Below, piece after piece: positions 35,815 through 43,720 of a stretch of DNA of 64,000 bases. The stretch is from positions 124,001-188,000 of the forward strand of contig NZ_JADKMY010000001.1 of assembly GCF_015351405.1 (NCBI RefSeq), written 5' to 3'. The notes below the pieces were generated by a model. It saw nothing but the letters and a program-made list of their open reading frames with translations, was not told where the DNA came from and ran no database searches. The stretch comes from Corynebacterium suicordis DSM 45110. Its GTDB lineage: Bacteria; Actinomycetota; Actinomycetes; Mycobacteriales; Mycobacteriaceae. The translations under genes were made by a program, and so were the position numbers. Every line of letters begins with the position of its first letter. Positions within the stretch are counted from its first letter, which is position 1.

Positions 35815-36336
35815 ATGACCAGCCCGCACCGCTCTTCCGACCCGGCCACATCGCCTGGTTGGGGAGCGGTGTTTCTGGTTTTTCTGGGCGGGGCGTTCGG
35901 GGTGCTGCTCTCCACCATGGTTCGCCAGCTGGGGATGGGTGCGTTCGGCTCGGCAGCGCTGCCGTTGCTGCTGGTCAACGTGGTGGGGGCATTGCTGCTG
36001 GGGCTGTTGGTGGGTTTAATTCCCGACGCCACAAGCCGCTGGAGACTGTTTTTAGGCACGGGCTTGCTGGGCGGTTTCACTAGTTTTTCGGCCATCCCCG
36101 CGAGCCTCTTCCCACCGCTGCGCGAAAGCGTGGAGCTGTTCGGGAACACGGGAGAGCCGGCTGTGTATAGCGATGAAATGCCAGGTCCGGACCCGGTTAT
36201 GGATCACTCGGGTTTAGAGGCATTGCTTCTAGCTCCGCTGTCCCTGGTGCTCGGGGTGCTGGCAGCGATGCTGGGGATGTGGATCGCGCGGCAGTTAATC
36301 AGCCGAGGCGGGGGAGTTGGTGGCGCACGTGTTTAG
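35815..36336 (+). CDS. crcB: Fluoride channel subunit FluC/CrcB (first of pair)
   Basis: 173 residues, four membrane segments. The FluC signature GGFTSFSAIPAS (residues 86-97) includes the conserved Phe and Ser/Thr that line the fluoride pore. Residues about 103-134 form a hydrophilic, acidic loop before the last helix that is longer than in typical 120-130-residue subunits. TAAGCT ends 6 nt before the ATG, suggesting a leaderless message. It overlaps the second subunit gene, so a heterodimeric channel is likely. Confidence 0.85.
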   Translation: MTSPHRSSDPATSPGWGAVFLVFLGGAFGVLLSTMVRQLGMGAFGSAALPLLLVNVVGALLLGLLVGLIPDATSRWRLFLGTGLLGGFTSFSAIPASLFPPLRESVELFGNTGEPAVYSDEMPGPDPVMDHSGLEALLLAPLSLVLGVLAAMLGMWIARQLISRGGGVGGARV

Positions 36337-36751
36337 TTTGATGTGGATCATCATCGCCGCGTGTGGCGGGCTGGGCGCGGTGGGGCGCTACCTGCTGGAA
36401 CGGCACTTCAAGGGCACGAGGGGATGGACTCCCATGCGTGCAGTTTCTGCCATCAACCTGCTGGGTTGCGTGCTATTGGGCCTGCTCAGCGGGATAATTC
36501 TAGCCCTGAGTGAGGCACATGGTGGGGGATGGTTGCTCCCCGCAGCGGTGGCTGCAACCGCTCTGTGCGGGGGATTTACCACGTTTTCCACGGCCATGGT
36601 GGAGGCAGCCCAGGAACCCCGCGGAATGAAGAATGCCGGAACCACACTCGCGGTGATGCTCGTTGGGTGCGTCATCGCGTTTGCCGTGATGCTGGTGCTG
36701 GGCTTTCTGGGCGCGACCGTGTTCTTCCCGGCCCCCACATTGCCCAGTTGA
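36329..36751 (+). CDS. crcB: Fluoride channel subunit FluC/CrcB (second of pair)
   Basis: About 140 residues, four membrane segments. CGGFTTFSTAMVE is the canonical FluC signature, and INLLGCVLLGL matches the conserved Asn-containing helix. The dual-topology family works as antiparallel dimers; tandem genes usually give heterodimers. The start is uncertain: TTG 36317, GTG 36320, GTG 36329 and ATG 36341 are in frame, with GGAG at 36313-36316. The gene overlaps the 3' end of the first subunit. Confidence 0.85.
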   Translation: MFSLMWIIIAACGGLGAVGRYLLERHFKGTRGWTPMRAVSAINLLGCVLLGLLSGIILALSEAHGGGWLLPAAVAATALCGGFTTFSTAMVEAAQEPRGMKNAGTTLAVMLVGCVIAFAVMLVLGFLGATVFFPAPTLPS

Positions 36752-36755
36752 GCAG

Positions 36756-37262
36756 CTACTTTTTAGCGGTCACCCAGATATCGATTTCTGCGTAGACGGG
36801 CTCATTGCCCGCGGCATCGGTGTAGTGGATGGTCACGGTGACGGTCTGTCCACCGGAAGCCTTAGTGATCTGGGAGAAATCAGGCAGCTCAGCGGTGGCC
36901 TTGGCGGTCAGCCCACCGGTGGACTTGGTGAGGTACTTGGTGCGCATTCCCTGGGGCAGCCAGCGGTGCGTGGCAGGGAGGGAAGCTTCTGCCAGCATTC
37001 CCATCGCCATCTCCGCTACGTTGCAGGCAGCAATGGCATGGAAAGTCTTGATGTGGTTGTTCACACCGATCCACTTTGGGGCCTTGACCTCGGAGTATCC
37101 GGGGCGCATCTCGACGACATGCGGGAAAACCGTGCCAAAGTAAGGCGCCTTCGCGCAGACCGCAGCAGAGAACAGGCGCGTGCCTCCTGGCTTTGACGAA
37201 AACTTCTTCCACATGGCGAAGGTTGAGGAGGGATTGGCATTGGCGTCGAAATCAGAAGACAT
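36756..37262 (-). CDS. Hotdog-fold protein (DUF4442-type, thioesterase-like)
   Basis: 168 residues from ATG 37262. The hotdog helix region NNHIKTFHAIAACNVAEMAMGM and the following strands match DUF4442/YiiD-like thioesterase relatives. It probably acts on an acyl-CoA or similar thioester, but no catalytic residue can be named with certainty. Divergent from the thioredoxin gene with an 85-nt spacer, and convergent with crcB, whose stop is 4 nt away. Confidence 0.75.
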   Translation of the reverse strand: MSSDFDANANPSSTFAMWKKFSSKPGGTRLFSAAVCAKAPYFGTVFPHVVEMRPGYSEVKAPKWIGVNNHIKTFHAIAACNVAEMAMGMLAEASLPATHRWLPQGMRTKYLTKSTGGLTAKATAELPDFSQITKASGGQTVTVTIHYTDAAGNEPVYAEIDIWVTAKK

Positions 37263-37347
37263 GAAGCACAGCTTAGCCGAGGGAATAAGGAAAGCGTCGC
37301 GTAGCGTTGAAAGAGTTAACAAACCTCAAACGAAAGGGATCAACACA

Positions 37348-37728
37348 ATGGCTACCGTTGAAATCACTGGAGATAACTTCCAAGACACCATTTCTCAGGA
37401 TGGCATCGTGCTGCTGGATTTCTGGGCAGAGTGGTGCGGTCCTTGTAAGCGTTTCGGCCCAATCTTTGAAGATGTCAGCGATAAGTACACCGAGCACACC
37501 TTCGGCAAGGTCGATACAGAGGCCAACCAGGAGCTCTCCGCTGCGTTGCAGATTCAGTCCATCCCCACCCTGATGGTGTTCCGCGATGGCGTGCTGCTGG
37601 CTCGCGAAGCCGGATTGCTGCCCGCAGCTGCTCTCGAGGAGCTCGTGGCCAAGGCTGAAGAGCTGGACATGGACGATGTGCGTAAGCAGATCATCGCCGC
37701 TGAGGCTGAGCAGGCTGGCCAAGAGTAA
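37348..37728 (+). CDS. trxA: Thioredoxin
   Basis: 126 residues from ATG 37348, preceded by AAAGGG. The redox motif WCGPC is at residues 29-33, the cis-Pro segment is SIPTLMVFRDG, and there is an extra C-terminal helix of about 18 residues. It reduces protein disulfides in the cytosol. No thioredoxin reductase is adjacent, so this is a stand-alone thioredoxin rather than the trxB-trxA pair usually near murJ. Confidence 0.92.
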   Translation: MATVEITGDNFQDTISQDGIVLLDFWAEWCGPCKRFGPIFEDVSDKYTEHTFGKVDTEANQELSAALQIQSIPTLMVFRDGVLLAREAGLLPAAALEELVAKAEELDMDDVRKQIIAAEAEQAGQE

Positions 37729-37755
37729 AGCCGCCGGCTCAGAACGAGCCGGAGC

Positions 37756-38814
37756 CTAGAACGTGGTTGCGTCGATGACGAAGCGGTAACGCACGTCGGA
37801 GTTGACCACGCGCTCGTAGGCTTCATTGATCTGTTCCGCGGGAATCACTTCCACCTCAGCGGTGATGTTGTTTTCCGCGCAGAAGTCGATCATTTCCTGA
37901 GTCTGCTGGATGCCGCCGATCTGGCTGCCGGTCACGTTGCGACCCTTGCCGATGAGCAGGCCAGCGGGGATCTGCATCGCATCAGTTGGCAGGCCCAGCA
38001 GCACCAGGCTTCCCTTGGTGGAAAGCATCTTGATCAGCGGGATCACGTCATGTGGGGCACTGACGGTATCGATGATCACGTCGAGCGACTCGCGGTAGGG
38101 CTTGTAGTAGTCCTCCTCTGCGGTGGCCACGTAGTTGCTGGCGCCCAGGCGCAGGCCGTCTTCCTTCTTGGACAGGCCGTGGCTGAATACCGTGACTTCC
38201 GCACCCATGGCTCCGGCGATCTGCACCGCGACGTGGCCGAGGCCACCCATGCCCACCACACCGACGCGTGAGCCCTTGCCCACGCCCGCGTTCTGCAGTG
38301 GGGAGAACGTGGTGATGCCCGCGCACAGCAGGGGAGTGGCTGCCGCGGCTTCTGGCTTTTCCAGGTCGCTGAAGGCTTCTGGAATGCGGATGAGGAAGTC
38401 TTCGCGGCACACGATGTGTGTGCTGTAACCGCCCTGGGTGATGCTGCCATCGTGGCGGTCTACTCCGTTGTACGTGCCGGTCGCGCCCTGCTCGCAGTAG
38501 TTTTCTTCATTCCCGACGCAAGCACTGCATTCTCCGCAGCTATCCACCAGGCAACCGATACCGACCACATCGCCGGTGCGGAACTTCTGCACCTCGGGGC
38601 CGGTCTCAACGATGGTGCCGATGATTTCGTGGCCAGGGGTCATGGGGAAATTCTCGTGGGGCCAATCGCCATTCACCGTGTGAATATCCGAGTGGCAGAT
38701 GCCCGCCCAGCGGATTTCTAGGAGGCAATCATCGGCGCGGAGTTCGCGCCGGGTCAGCGTGGATTTGGTGAGCTGAGAGTCAGGGGATTCGGCTGTGTAG
38801 CATGCAACGTCCAT
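37756..38814 (-). CDS. Zinc-dependent alcohol dehydrogenase (cinnamyl-alcohol type, NADP)
   Basis: 352 residues, medium-chain dehydrogenase. Catalytic-zinc ligands are in the segment CHSDIH..GHEIIG. The structural-zinc cysteines are in CGECSACVGNEENYC. The Rossmann motif GMGGLGHVAVQIAG is near the middle. It resembles mycobacterial AdhC, which reduces aldehydes with NADPH. The physiological substrate is unknown. Its start region overlaps the open frame upstream of pspA on the other strand, so the two promoters must be interleaved. Confidence 0.9.
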   Translation of the reverse strand: MDVACYTAESPDSQLTKSTLTRRELRADDCLLEIRWAGICHSDIHTVNGDWPHENFPMTPGHEIIGTIVETGPEVQKFRTGDVVGIGCLVDSCGECSACVGNEENYCEQGATGTYNGVDRHDGSITQGGYSTHIVCREDFLIRIPEAFSDLEKPEAAAATPLLCAGITTFSPLQNAGVGKGSRVGVVGMGGLGHVAVQIAGAMGAEVTVFSHGLSKKEDGLRLGASNYVATAEEDYYKPYRESLDVIIDTVSAPHDVIPLIKMLSTKGSLVLLGLPTDAMQIPAGLLIGKGRNVTGSQIGGIQQTQEMIDFCAENNITAEVEVIPAEQINEAYERVVNSDVRYRFVIDATTF

Positions 38815-38866
38815 GTCAGAAGTCTACGCTGGATGGCAAAATCGGCACTCAACGTTCGGAGTAATC

Positions 38867-39712
38867 GTGGCTAATCCCTTGTCCAAAGGCTGGAAGTACC
38901 TGATGCAGTCCCTCGATACCAAGATCGAGGACAACGCTGACCCGAAGGTGCAGATCCAACAGGCTGCTGAGGCTTCTCGCCGCCAGCACGCGGAACTCAC
39001 CAAGCAGGCGGCTGCCGTGATTGGCAACCGCAATCAGCTGGAGATGAAGATGCATCGCCTGCAGGAGGACGTGCAGAAGCTTTCCAATAACGCTCGGATG
39101 GCTATTCAGCAGGCGGATCAGGCCAACGCAGCGGGGGATGCGGCCAAGGCTCAGGAGCTCAACCAGACCGCTGAAGTGTTCGCCTCTCAGCTGGTCACGG
39201 TGGAAAAAGAGCTGGAAGATACCAAGCAGATGCACGCCGGCGCGGTTGAGAGCGCCAAGCAGGCAGAAGCGCAGAAGCAGCAGGCAGATATGCGCTTCCA
39301 GGAGCAGCAACAGCAGATCCAGCAGCTGCAGCAGCAGGTGGATCAAACGAAGATGCAGGAAGCCACCGCGCAGTCCGTGCAGCAGATGAATGGCATGCAG
39401 AGCCTGCAGAATGATGATTCCGTGCCCACCTTGGATAGCGTGAGGGACAAGATCGAGCAGCGCTACGCCCAGGCCTTGGGCGCCCAAGAGCTGGTGGAGG
39501 GTTCCGTGCAGGGGCGAATGGACGAGATTGCCGCTGCCGGAAACGACATGCGCGCCACCTCCCGCCTGGATCAGATCCGCGCGGAGATGAAGGGTGAGCT
39601 GGAGTCCGGGAAGGGCTCGGAGGCTGCTTCCGGTGCCGTTGTTGATGCTGAAGGTCAAGAGGATGCCGCGGGTTCTGCTGACTCGAACCCATACATGGGC
39701 GAGAACAAGTAG
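38867..39712 (+). CDS. pspA: PspA/IM30-family phage-shock protein
   Basis: 281 residues from GTG 38867, giving the usual N-terminus (ANPLSKGWKYLMQSLDTKIED); GGAG lies upstream. Nearly all helical and Gln/Glu-rich coiled coil (about 20-190), the ESCRT-III-like fold that coats stressed membranes. The C-terminal 80 residues are Gly/Ala/Glu-rich and less ordered. No pspB/C or clgR gene is adjacent. Divergent from the alcohol dehydrogenase. Confidence 0.88.
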   Translation: MANPLSKGWKYLMQSLDTKIEDNADPKVQIQQAAEASRRQHAELTKQAAAVIGNRNQLEMKMHRLQEDVQKLSNNARMAIQQADQANAAGDAAKAQELNQTAEVFASQLVTVEKELEDTKQMHAGAVESAKQAEAQKQQADMRFQEQQQQIQQLQQQVDQTKMQEATAQSVQQMNGMQSLQNDDSVPTLDSVRDKIEQRYAQALGAQELVEGSVQGRMDEIAAAGNDMRATSRLDQIRAEMKGELESGKGSEAASGAVVDAEGQEDAAGSADSNPYMGENK

Positions 39713-39731
39713 ATCCGCTGCTTAGATCTAC
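39709..39731 (+). terminator. Weak hairpin at the end of pspA
   Basis: GTAGATC and GATCTAC form a 7-bp stem with a 9-nt loop overlapping the pspA stop. No T-run follows. The rest of the 195-nt spacer to the MFS gene shows nothing clear. Confidence 0.35.
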
Positions 39732-39907
39732 TGCGTAGTCTCACTGGATTTTCCAGTTTGCGCGAGGGTTAAACCGGGCGTACTTTTAGTTGTTCGCACT
39801 TCCCGATTCTGTGTCGTTTTGCTGCTAAAAGCACTGGTCAGAATGGGTATTTGGAAAAGTGCCGGCCCATGAACTGAAAGTTTTATACAGTTCCCCGCTC
39901 AAGAAAG

Positions 39908-41539
39908 ATGCCTTCGCAGTTGACTAGTAACGATCCTCACACTCCGCAGCCAAATGCGGCTCAGTCCCAGCCCCATGGGCATGGCGAGTCGCAGGCAAAC
40001 GCCACTCCAGCCTCCACAACTACCCAGCCTCCAGCAGCCCAGGGTGGCAATCACGGTCTGCTGATCGGCATCTTGGTGGTCGCGGCTTTCGTCGTGATCC
40101 TCAACGAGACCACCCTGACCGTGGCTCTGCCAGTCCTCATGGAGGACTTCAAGATTTCTCCTGAAGCGGCGCAGTGGCTCACCACGTCCTTCATGGTCAC
40201 CATGGCTGTGGTCATCCCCACCACGGGTTGGATCATGCAGCGGTTTAGCCTCCGCTCCATCTATATCTTCGCGCTGCTCACGTTCCTCGCTGGCACGATT
40301 CTGGCCGCCGCATCACCAACCTTCGCTGTTCTGCTGGTGGCTCGCATCATCCAGGCCACTGGCACCGCGTTGGTGATTCCACTGCTCATGACCACCATCA
40401 TGCGTCTGATCCCCGTGGAACGCCGCGGCGGCGTGATGGGCCTGGTTTCCGTGGTTATCGCCGTGGCACCTGCCATCGGCCCCACATTCTCCGGCTTCGT
40501 GCTTGAGCACCTGACCTGGCACTGGACCTTCATCCTGATGATCCCGCTGGTGGTCATCGCGCTGCTCATCGGCGTGTGGCAGGTCAAGAACTTCGAAGTT
40601 CCTAGCCGCCCTTCCCTGGATATCCTCTCCGTGATCCTCTCCGCCGTGGGATTCGCTGGCCTCATCTACGGTGTGGTTGGCCTGGCTTCCCTGGCCGAGG
40701 GCATTCCTTGGGATCGCGTAGCAATCCTGGTCGTGGCCATCGCGGTGCTGACCGTCTTCTTTACCCGCCAGAACAAACTCGCGAAGTCTCAGCAGGCGAC
40801 CCTGGCCCAGCAGGATGCGTCCGGTGTAGCGCGAGACGCTGGCGCCGACGAAAAGATCCCCGCCCCACTGCTCAACCTGGAGCCACTGCGCTCCCGCGAG
40901 TACATCCTCTCCCTCGCCCTGATGCTGCTGAGCTTCTCCATGCTCTTCGGTTTCATCATCCTGATGCCGCTGTACGGCCAAAACGTGCTGGGAATGTCCG
41001 AGTTTGAAACCGGCCTGGTCTCGTTGCCAGGTGGTTTGCTGATGGGCGTGCTGGGTCCGATTGTTGGTCGGATTTACGACGCCAAGGGCGTGCGCATCCT
41101 GATCATCCCCGGTTCAATCCTGCTGGCCTTGTCCATGGCCGGATTTGCCACGCTGACCCCTGATTCCACGGCATGGCACCTGACCGCCTACGCGGTTCTG
41201 CTGAACCTGGGCATCGCGTTCATGATGACTCCACTGATGTCCAACGCTCTGGCTGCCGTGCCGAACCACTTGGCTTCTCACGGCCAGGCGATCCTGAACA
41301 CGTTCCAGCAGATCGCTGGCGGTGCGGGTACCGCGATCTTCATCGCGATCATGACCTACGCTTCCACGAACTACGCGAAGCGCGGGTACACGGATCCCGT
41401 CACGATTCTGGATCACGGCATCCATGTGGCCTTCATGTTCGGCCTGATCATCTCGATCATCCCGATCGTGTTCTCCATCTTCGTCAAGTTCGACGTGTTG
41501 CGTGACAAGAAGCCGGAAAAGGCTGCTGCTGCGAAGTAG
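39908..41539 (+). CDS. DHA2 (EmrB/QacA) family MFS multidrug exporter
   Basis: 543 residues with 14 predicted membrane segments after a 50-residue Gln/Pro/His-rich tail. DHA2 hallmarks include LNETTLTVALPVLMEDF at the end of helix 1, WLTTSFMVTMAVVIPTTGWIMQRF and the helix-5 motif PAIGPTFSGFVLEHLTWHW. Probably a proton-driven drug or lipid exporter; substrate unknown. AAGAAAG precedes the ATG. A strong terminator follows 41 nt after the stop. Confidence 0.9.
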   Translation: MPSQLTSNDPHTPQPNAAQSQPHGHGESQANATPASTTTQPPAAQGGNHGLLIGILVVAAFVVILNETTLTVALPVLMEDFKISPEAAQWLTTSFMVTMAVVIPTTGWIMQRFSLRSIYIFALLTFLAGTILAAASPTFAVLLVARIIQATGTALVIPLLMTTIMRLIPVERRGGVMGLVSVVIAVAPAIGPTFSGFVLEHLTWHWTFILMIPLVVIALLIGVWQVKNFEVPSRPSLDILSVILSAVGFAGLIYGVVGLASLAEGIPWDRVAILVVAIAVLTVFFTRQNKLAKSQQATLAQQDASGVARDAGADEKIPAPLLNLEPLRSREYILSLALMLLSFSMLFGFIILMPLYGQNVLGMSEFETGLVSLPGGLLMGVLGPIVGRIYDAKGVRILIIPGSILLALSMAGFATLTPDSTAWHLTAYAVLLNLGIAFMMTPLMSNALAAVPNHLASHGQAILNTFQQIAGGAGTAIFIAIMTYASTNYAKRGYTDPVTILDHGIHVAFMFGLIISIIPIVFSIFVKFDVLRDKKPEKAAAAK

Positions 41540-41580
41540 CTGGGATTTGCCGGTTTAACTGTTCAAGCTGGCGGATATTA

Positions 41581-41621
41581 AAAACGGACCTGCTCCCTGC
41601 GATGGGGAGTGGGTCCGTTTT
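41581..41621 (+). terminator. Strong intrinsic terminator after the MFS exporter
   Basis: AAAACGGACC pairs with GGTCCGTTTT, with an inner CTCCC/GGGAG stem. It has the stem-plus-T-run form in both directions, so it also ends the minus-strand operon coming from the right. Confidence 0.85.
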
Positions 41622-41659
41622 CGCTGTGTGGTGGTTGGGCCGGGTGATTGGGAAGATTC

Positions 41660-41824
41660 TCACTTGCGTATATCGCGTCGTCGAATTCCAGCCGCAAGGG
41701 TGCAGAGGATCATTCCACAGATCCCAATGATGGCGTCGGCTCTGTCAGCGATGAAAAGACCGATGAGGGTCAAGCCGACGATTAAAAGAACCACGGATGT
41801 AAAGAGGCCGGTGCTCTTTTTCAT
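41660..41824 (-). CDS. 54-residue two-TM membrane protein (small gene)
   Basis: Reads MKKSTGLFTSVVLLIVG and continues for 54 residues to TGA. Two hydrophobic helices (about 7-26 and 30-47) are followed by a basic tail RRRDIRK. GAGGTGA lies 4 nt before the ATG, the same ribosome-binding sequence as the 121-residue gene on the far side of the insertion sequence. With that element removed, the two genes would be about 59 nt apart on one strand, so this was probably the last gene of that operon. Role unknown; size and topology suit an immunity or accessory protein. The insertion may have cut it off from its promoter. Confidence 0.7.
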   Translation of the reverse strand: MKKSTGLFTSVVLLIVGLTLIGLFIADRADAIIGICGMILCTLAAGIRRRDIRK

Positions 41825-41893
41825 ATTTCACCTCGTTCTTGAGACTATCCCCGTGAACTTCACGCAGGTAGGGCGAGGGTTATGAGGATGGGG

Positions 41894-41901
41894 AGTTAAC
41901 C
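41894..41901. repeat. Target-site duplication, left copy
   Basis: AGTTAACC, identical to 43360-43367 across the insertion sequence. Eight bp is the usual ISL3-family duplication length. Confidence 0.9.
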
Positions 41902-43359
41902 GGCTCTTCGCGTTTCGGAGTGCGTAGGTGAGCCCAGGGTGGAGTTCGGGGTGGCACAACATATAGGGGTCCTGGCCGGTACAAGATGAGAGTTGCGAAG
42001 CTTCCATCCAACCGAACCAGGACCCTACTGTGCAGCCTACTACTGGCAACCTCGTGGCCGACACCATCTGCCGGACCGCCGAGATCGGCCTGACGATCAC
42101 CGGTGCCGCCGACGCCGGAAACATCACCATCATCGACGCCACACCCGTGTCCGCGAGCAACACCTGCCCTGACTGCGCACAGTCCGGGAAGCTTCGCGAC
42201 CACGTCCTTCGCCGTCTCGTCGATCTGCCCGTCGTGGGGTTCCCCACCCGTCTGCACGTGCGCGTCCCCCGTTTCACCTGCACGGACACCACCTGCGACA
42301 GGAAGATCTTCCAGACCTCCCTGACCTGCGCCGATGATGGTGCGAAGCTGACCCACCGGGTCACCCGCTGGGTCCTCCAGCGCCTGGCAGTCGACCGCAT
42401 GAGTGTGTCCGCCACGGCGAAAGCACTCGGGGTGGGCTGGGAGCTGGTCAACCAGGTCGCTGTCGATGCTTGCCGCAAGCTTGTCTACGACAACCCCTCC
42501 CACCTGGACGGCGTACGCATCCTCGGGGTCGACGAGCATGTGTGGAAGCACACCCGCCGCCCGGGCCAGCCATCGTCGTTTGTGACGGTCCTGGTGGACC
42601 TGACACCCCTGGTCACCGGGGCAGGTCCTGCCCGGTTGCTGGACATGCGCCCGGGACGCAGCGCACAGGTGCTGCGCACCTGGCTGCAGGAACGCGATCC
42701 TGCTTTCCTGGAAAATGTGCAGGTGGTGACCATGGACGGCTTCACCGGTTACGCCTCGGCCGTGGACCAGATTCTCCCGGATGCCACCAAGGTCATGGAT
42801 CCCTTCCATGTCGTGCACCTGGCCGCGGACAAGCTCACCGGGTGTCGGCAACGCCTGCAACGTGAAACCTCGGGGCGGCGTGGGCGTAAGGATGATCCGT
42901 TGTACAAGTACCGACGCACCTTGTTGACCAGGAGGAACTACCTCACCGAGCGGCAGAACAGGCGGCTGGACCTGTTGTGGGCCACCGACGACGAGTACGT
43001 CGCCTTGGAGGTCACCTGGATGTTTTACCAGGACATGATTGCGGCTTACGGGCATCCGAAGAAATCGGAGGGGAAGAAGTTGATGGAACGGATCATTAAC
43101 ACCCTGCGCAAGGGGCTGCCCGCAGGGCTGGAGGAGCTCGCCCAGCTGGGTCGGACGCTGTGGCGCCGGCGTGAGGACGTGCTCGCCTACTTCGACATCG
43201 GTGCATCCAACGGCCCTGTGGAAGCGATCAACGGTCGGCTTGAGCACCTGCGCGGCATCGCCCTGGGCTTCAGGAACCTCAACCACTACATATTGCGGTC
43301 ACTGATCCACTCCGGACAGCTGCAAACCAGGATCAACGCACTCTAAATCGTGAAGACCC
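41902..43359 (+). mobile_element. ISL3-family insertion sequence, complete (1458 bp)
   Basis: Bounded by imperfect terminal inverted repeats: left GGCTCTTCGCGTTTCGGAGT, right (reverse complement) GGGTCTTCACGATTTAGAGT; about 19 of 24 positions match. Both ends are flanked by the direct duplication AGTTAACC. It holds one intact transposase gene. Size, ends and transposase resemble corynebacterial IS31831/IS1207-type elements. Intact ends and identical duplications point to a recent insertion. Confidence 0.92.
42030..43346 (+). CDS. tnp: ISL3-family transposase
   Basis: 438 residues, full length. An N-terminal zinc-binding cluster (CPDC and CTDTTC) and a helix-turn-helix region (AVDRMSVSATAKALGVGWELV) precede the DDE catalytic domain. 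Recognisable catalytic surroundings are GVDEHVWKH, VTMDGFTGY, VMDPFHVVHL and the final NGPVEAINGRLE with the Glu. It cuts and joins the element's ends. No frameshift or stop is seen, so it may be active. The stop codon lies within the right terminal repeat. Confidence 0.95.
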   Translation: MQPTTGNLVADTICRTAEIGLTITGAADAGNITIIDATPVSASNTCPDCAQSGKLRDHVLRRLVDLPVVGFPTRLHVRVPRFTCTDTTCDRKIFQTSLTCADDGAKLTHRVTRWVLQRLAVDRMSVSATAKALGVGWELVNQVAVDACRKLVYDNPSHLDGVRILGVDEHVWKHTRRPGQPSSFVTVLVDLTPLVTGAGPARLLDMRPGRSAQVLRTWLQERDPAFLENVQVVTMDGFTGYASAVDQILPDATKVMDPFHVVHLAADKLTGCRQRLQRETSGRRGRKDDPLYKYRRTLLTRRNYLTERQNRRLDLLWATDDEYVALEVTWMFYQDMIAAYGHPKKSEGKKLMERIINTLRKGLPAGLEELAQLGRTLWRRREDVLAYFDIGASNGPVEAINGRLEHLRGIALGFRNLNHYILRSLIHSGQLQTRINAL

Positions 43360-43708
43360 AGTTAACCTCGCGATTGCGTTGTCCTCTATTGAGTGAGAAA
43401 ACTGTTAGCAACGCAAGCGAGACAAAAACTATGAGAACCGCGATTCGAGTGAATGTGGACGGAAAGAGGCTGGACACGATGAGACCGAAAATAATTGTCG
43501 GTGCTCCGTATAGCCAAGAAAACTTCACTCGCTTAGCTACTGCAAGATAGATCGAGCCAGCAATACCAATCGTAAGCGGAGCAAGCCATAGGGCAGTTGA
43601 AGTCGAACCTTCCGTCATGGCCGGGTCCTTCTGCACGGACAGCAAAGTGCAACCGGAAAAGACCAGAACATAGAAGAAAAGTTGTAAGAAAACAGTTTGA
43701 CGGTTCAT
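43343..43708 (-). CDS. Four-TM membrane protein, C-terminus altered by the insertion sequence
   Basis: 121 residues from ATG 43708, which has CGAGGTGA just upstream; a GTG two codons earlier is possible. Four hydrophobic segments: about 6-24, 39-58, 65-84 and 88-107. The insertion sequence entered the last codons: the present end is REVN-WVFTI, with the stop in the element's right repeat. Joining across the element restores REVN-SPSS and a stop. The change is small, so the protein may still work. It starts 12 nt after the secreted protein's stop. An immunity or export role is inferred from context. Confidence 0.7.
   Translation of the reverse strand: MNRQTVFLQLFFYVLVFSGCTLLSVQKDPAMTEGSTSTALWLAPLTIGIAGSIYLAVAKRVKFSWLYGAPTIIFGLIVSSLFPSTFTRIAVLIVFVSLALLTVFSLNRGQRNREVNWVFTI
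43360..43367. repeat. Target-site duplication, right copy
   Basis: AGTTAACC, matching 41894-41901. It lies inside the 3' end of the four-TM gene. Confidence 0.9.
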
Positions 43709-43720
43709 GCTCACCTCGAA

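Noticed and set aside
41628..41885. 85-codon plus-strand frame left of the insertion sequence
   Set aside because: No ribosome-binding site; the opposite strand has a better small gene with one.
41880..43286. 468-codon minus-strand frame through the insertion sequence
   Set aside because: Antisense of the transposase. Its last residues do reveal the original end (NSPSS) of the interrupted membrane gene, used in the reconstruction.
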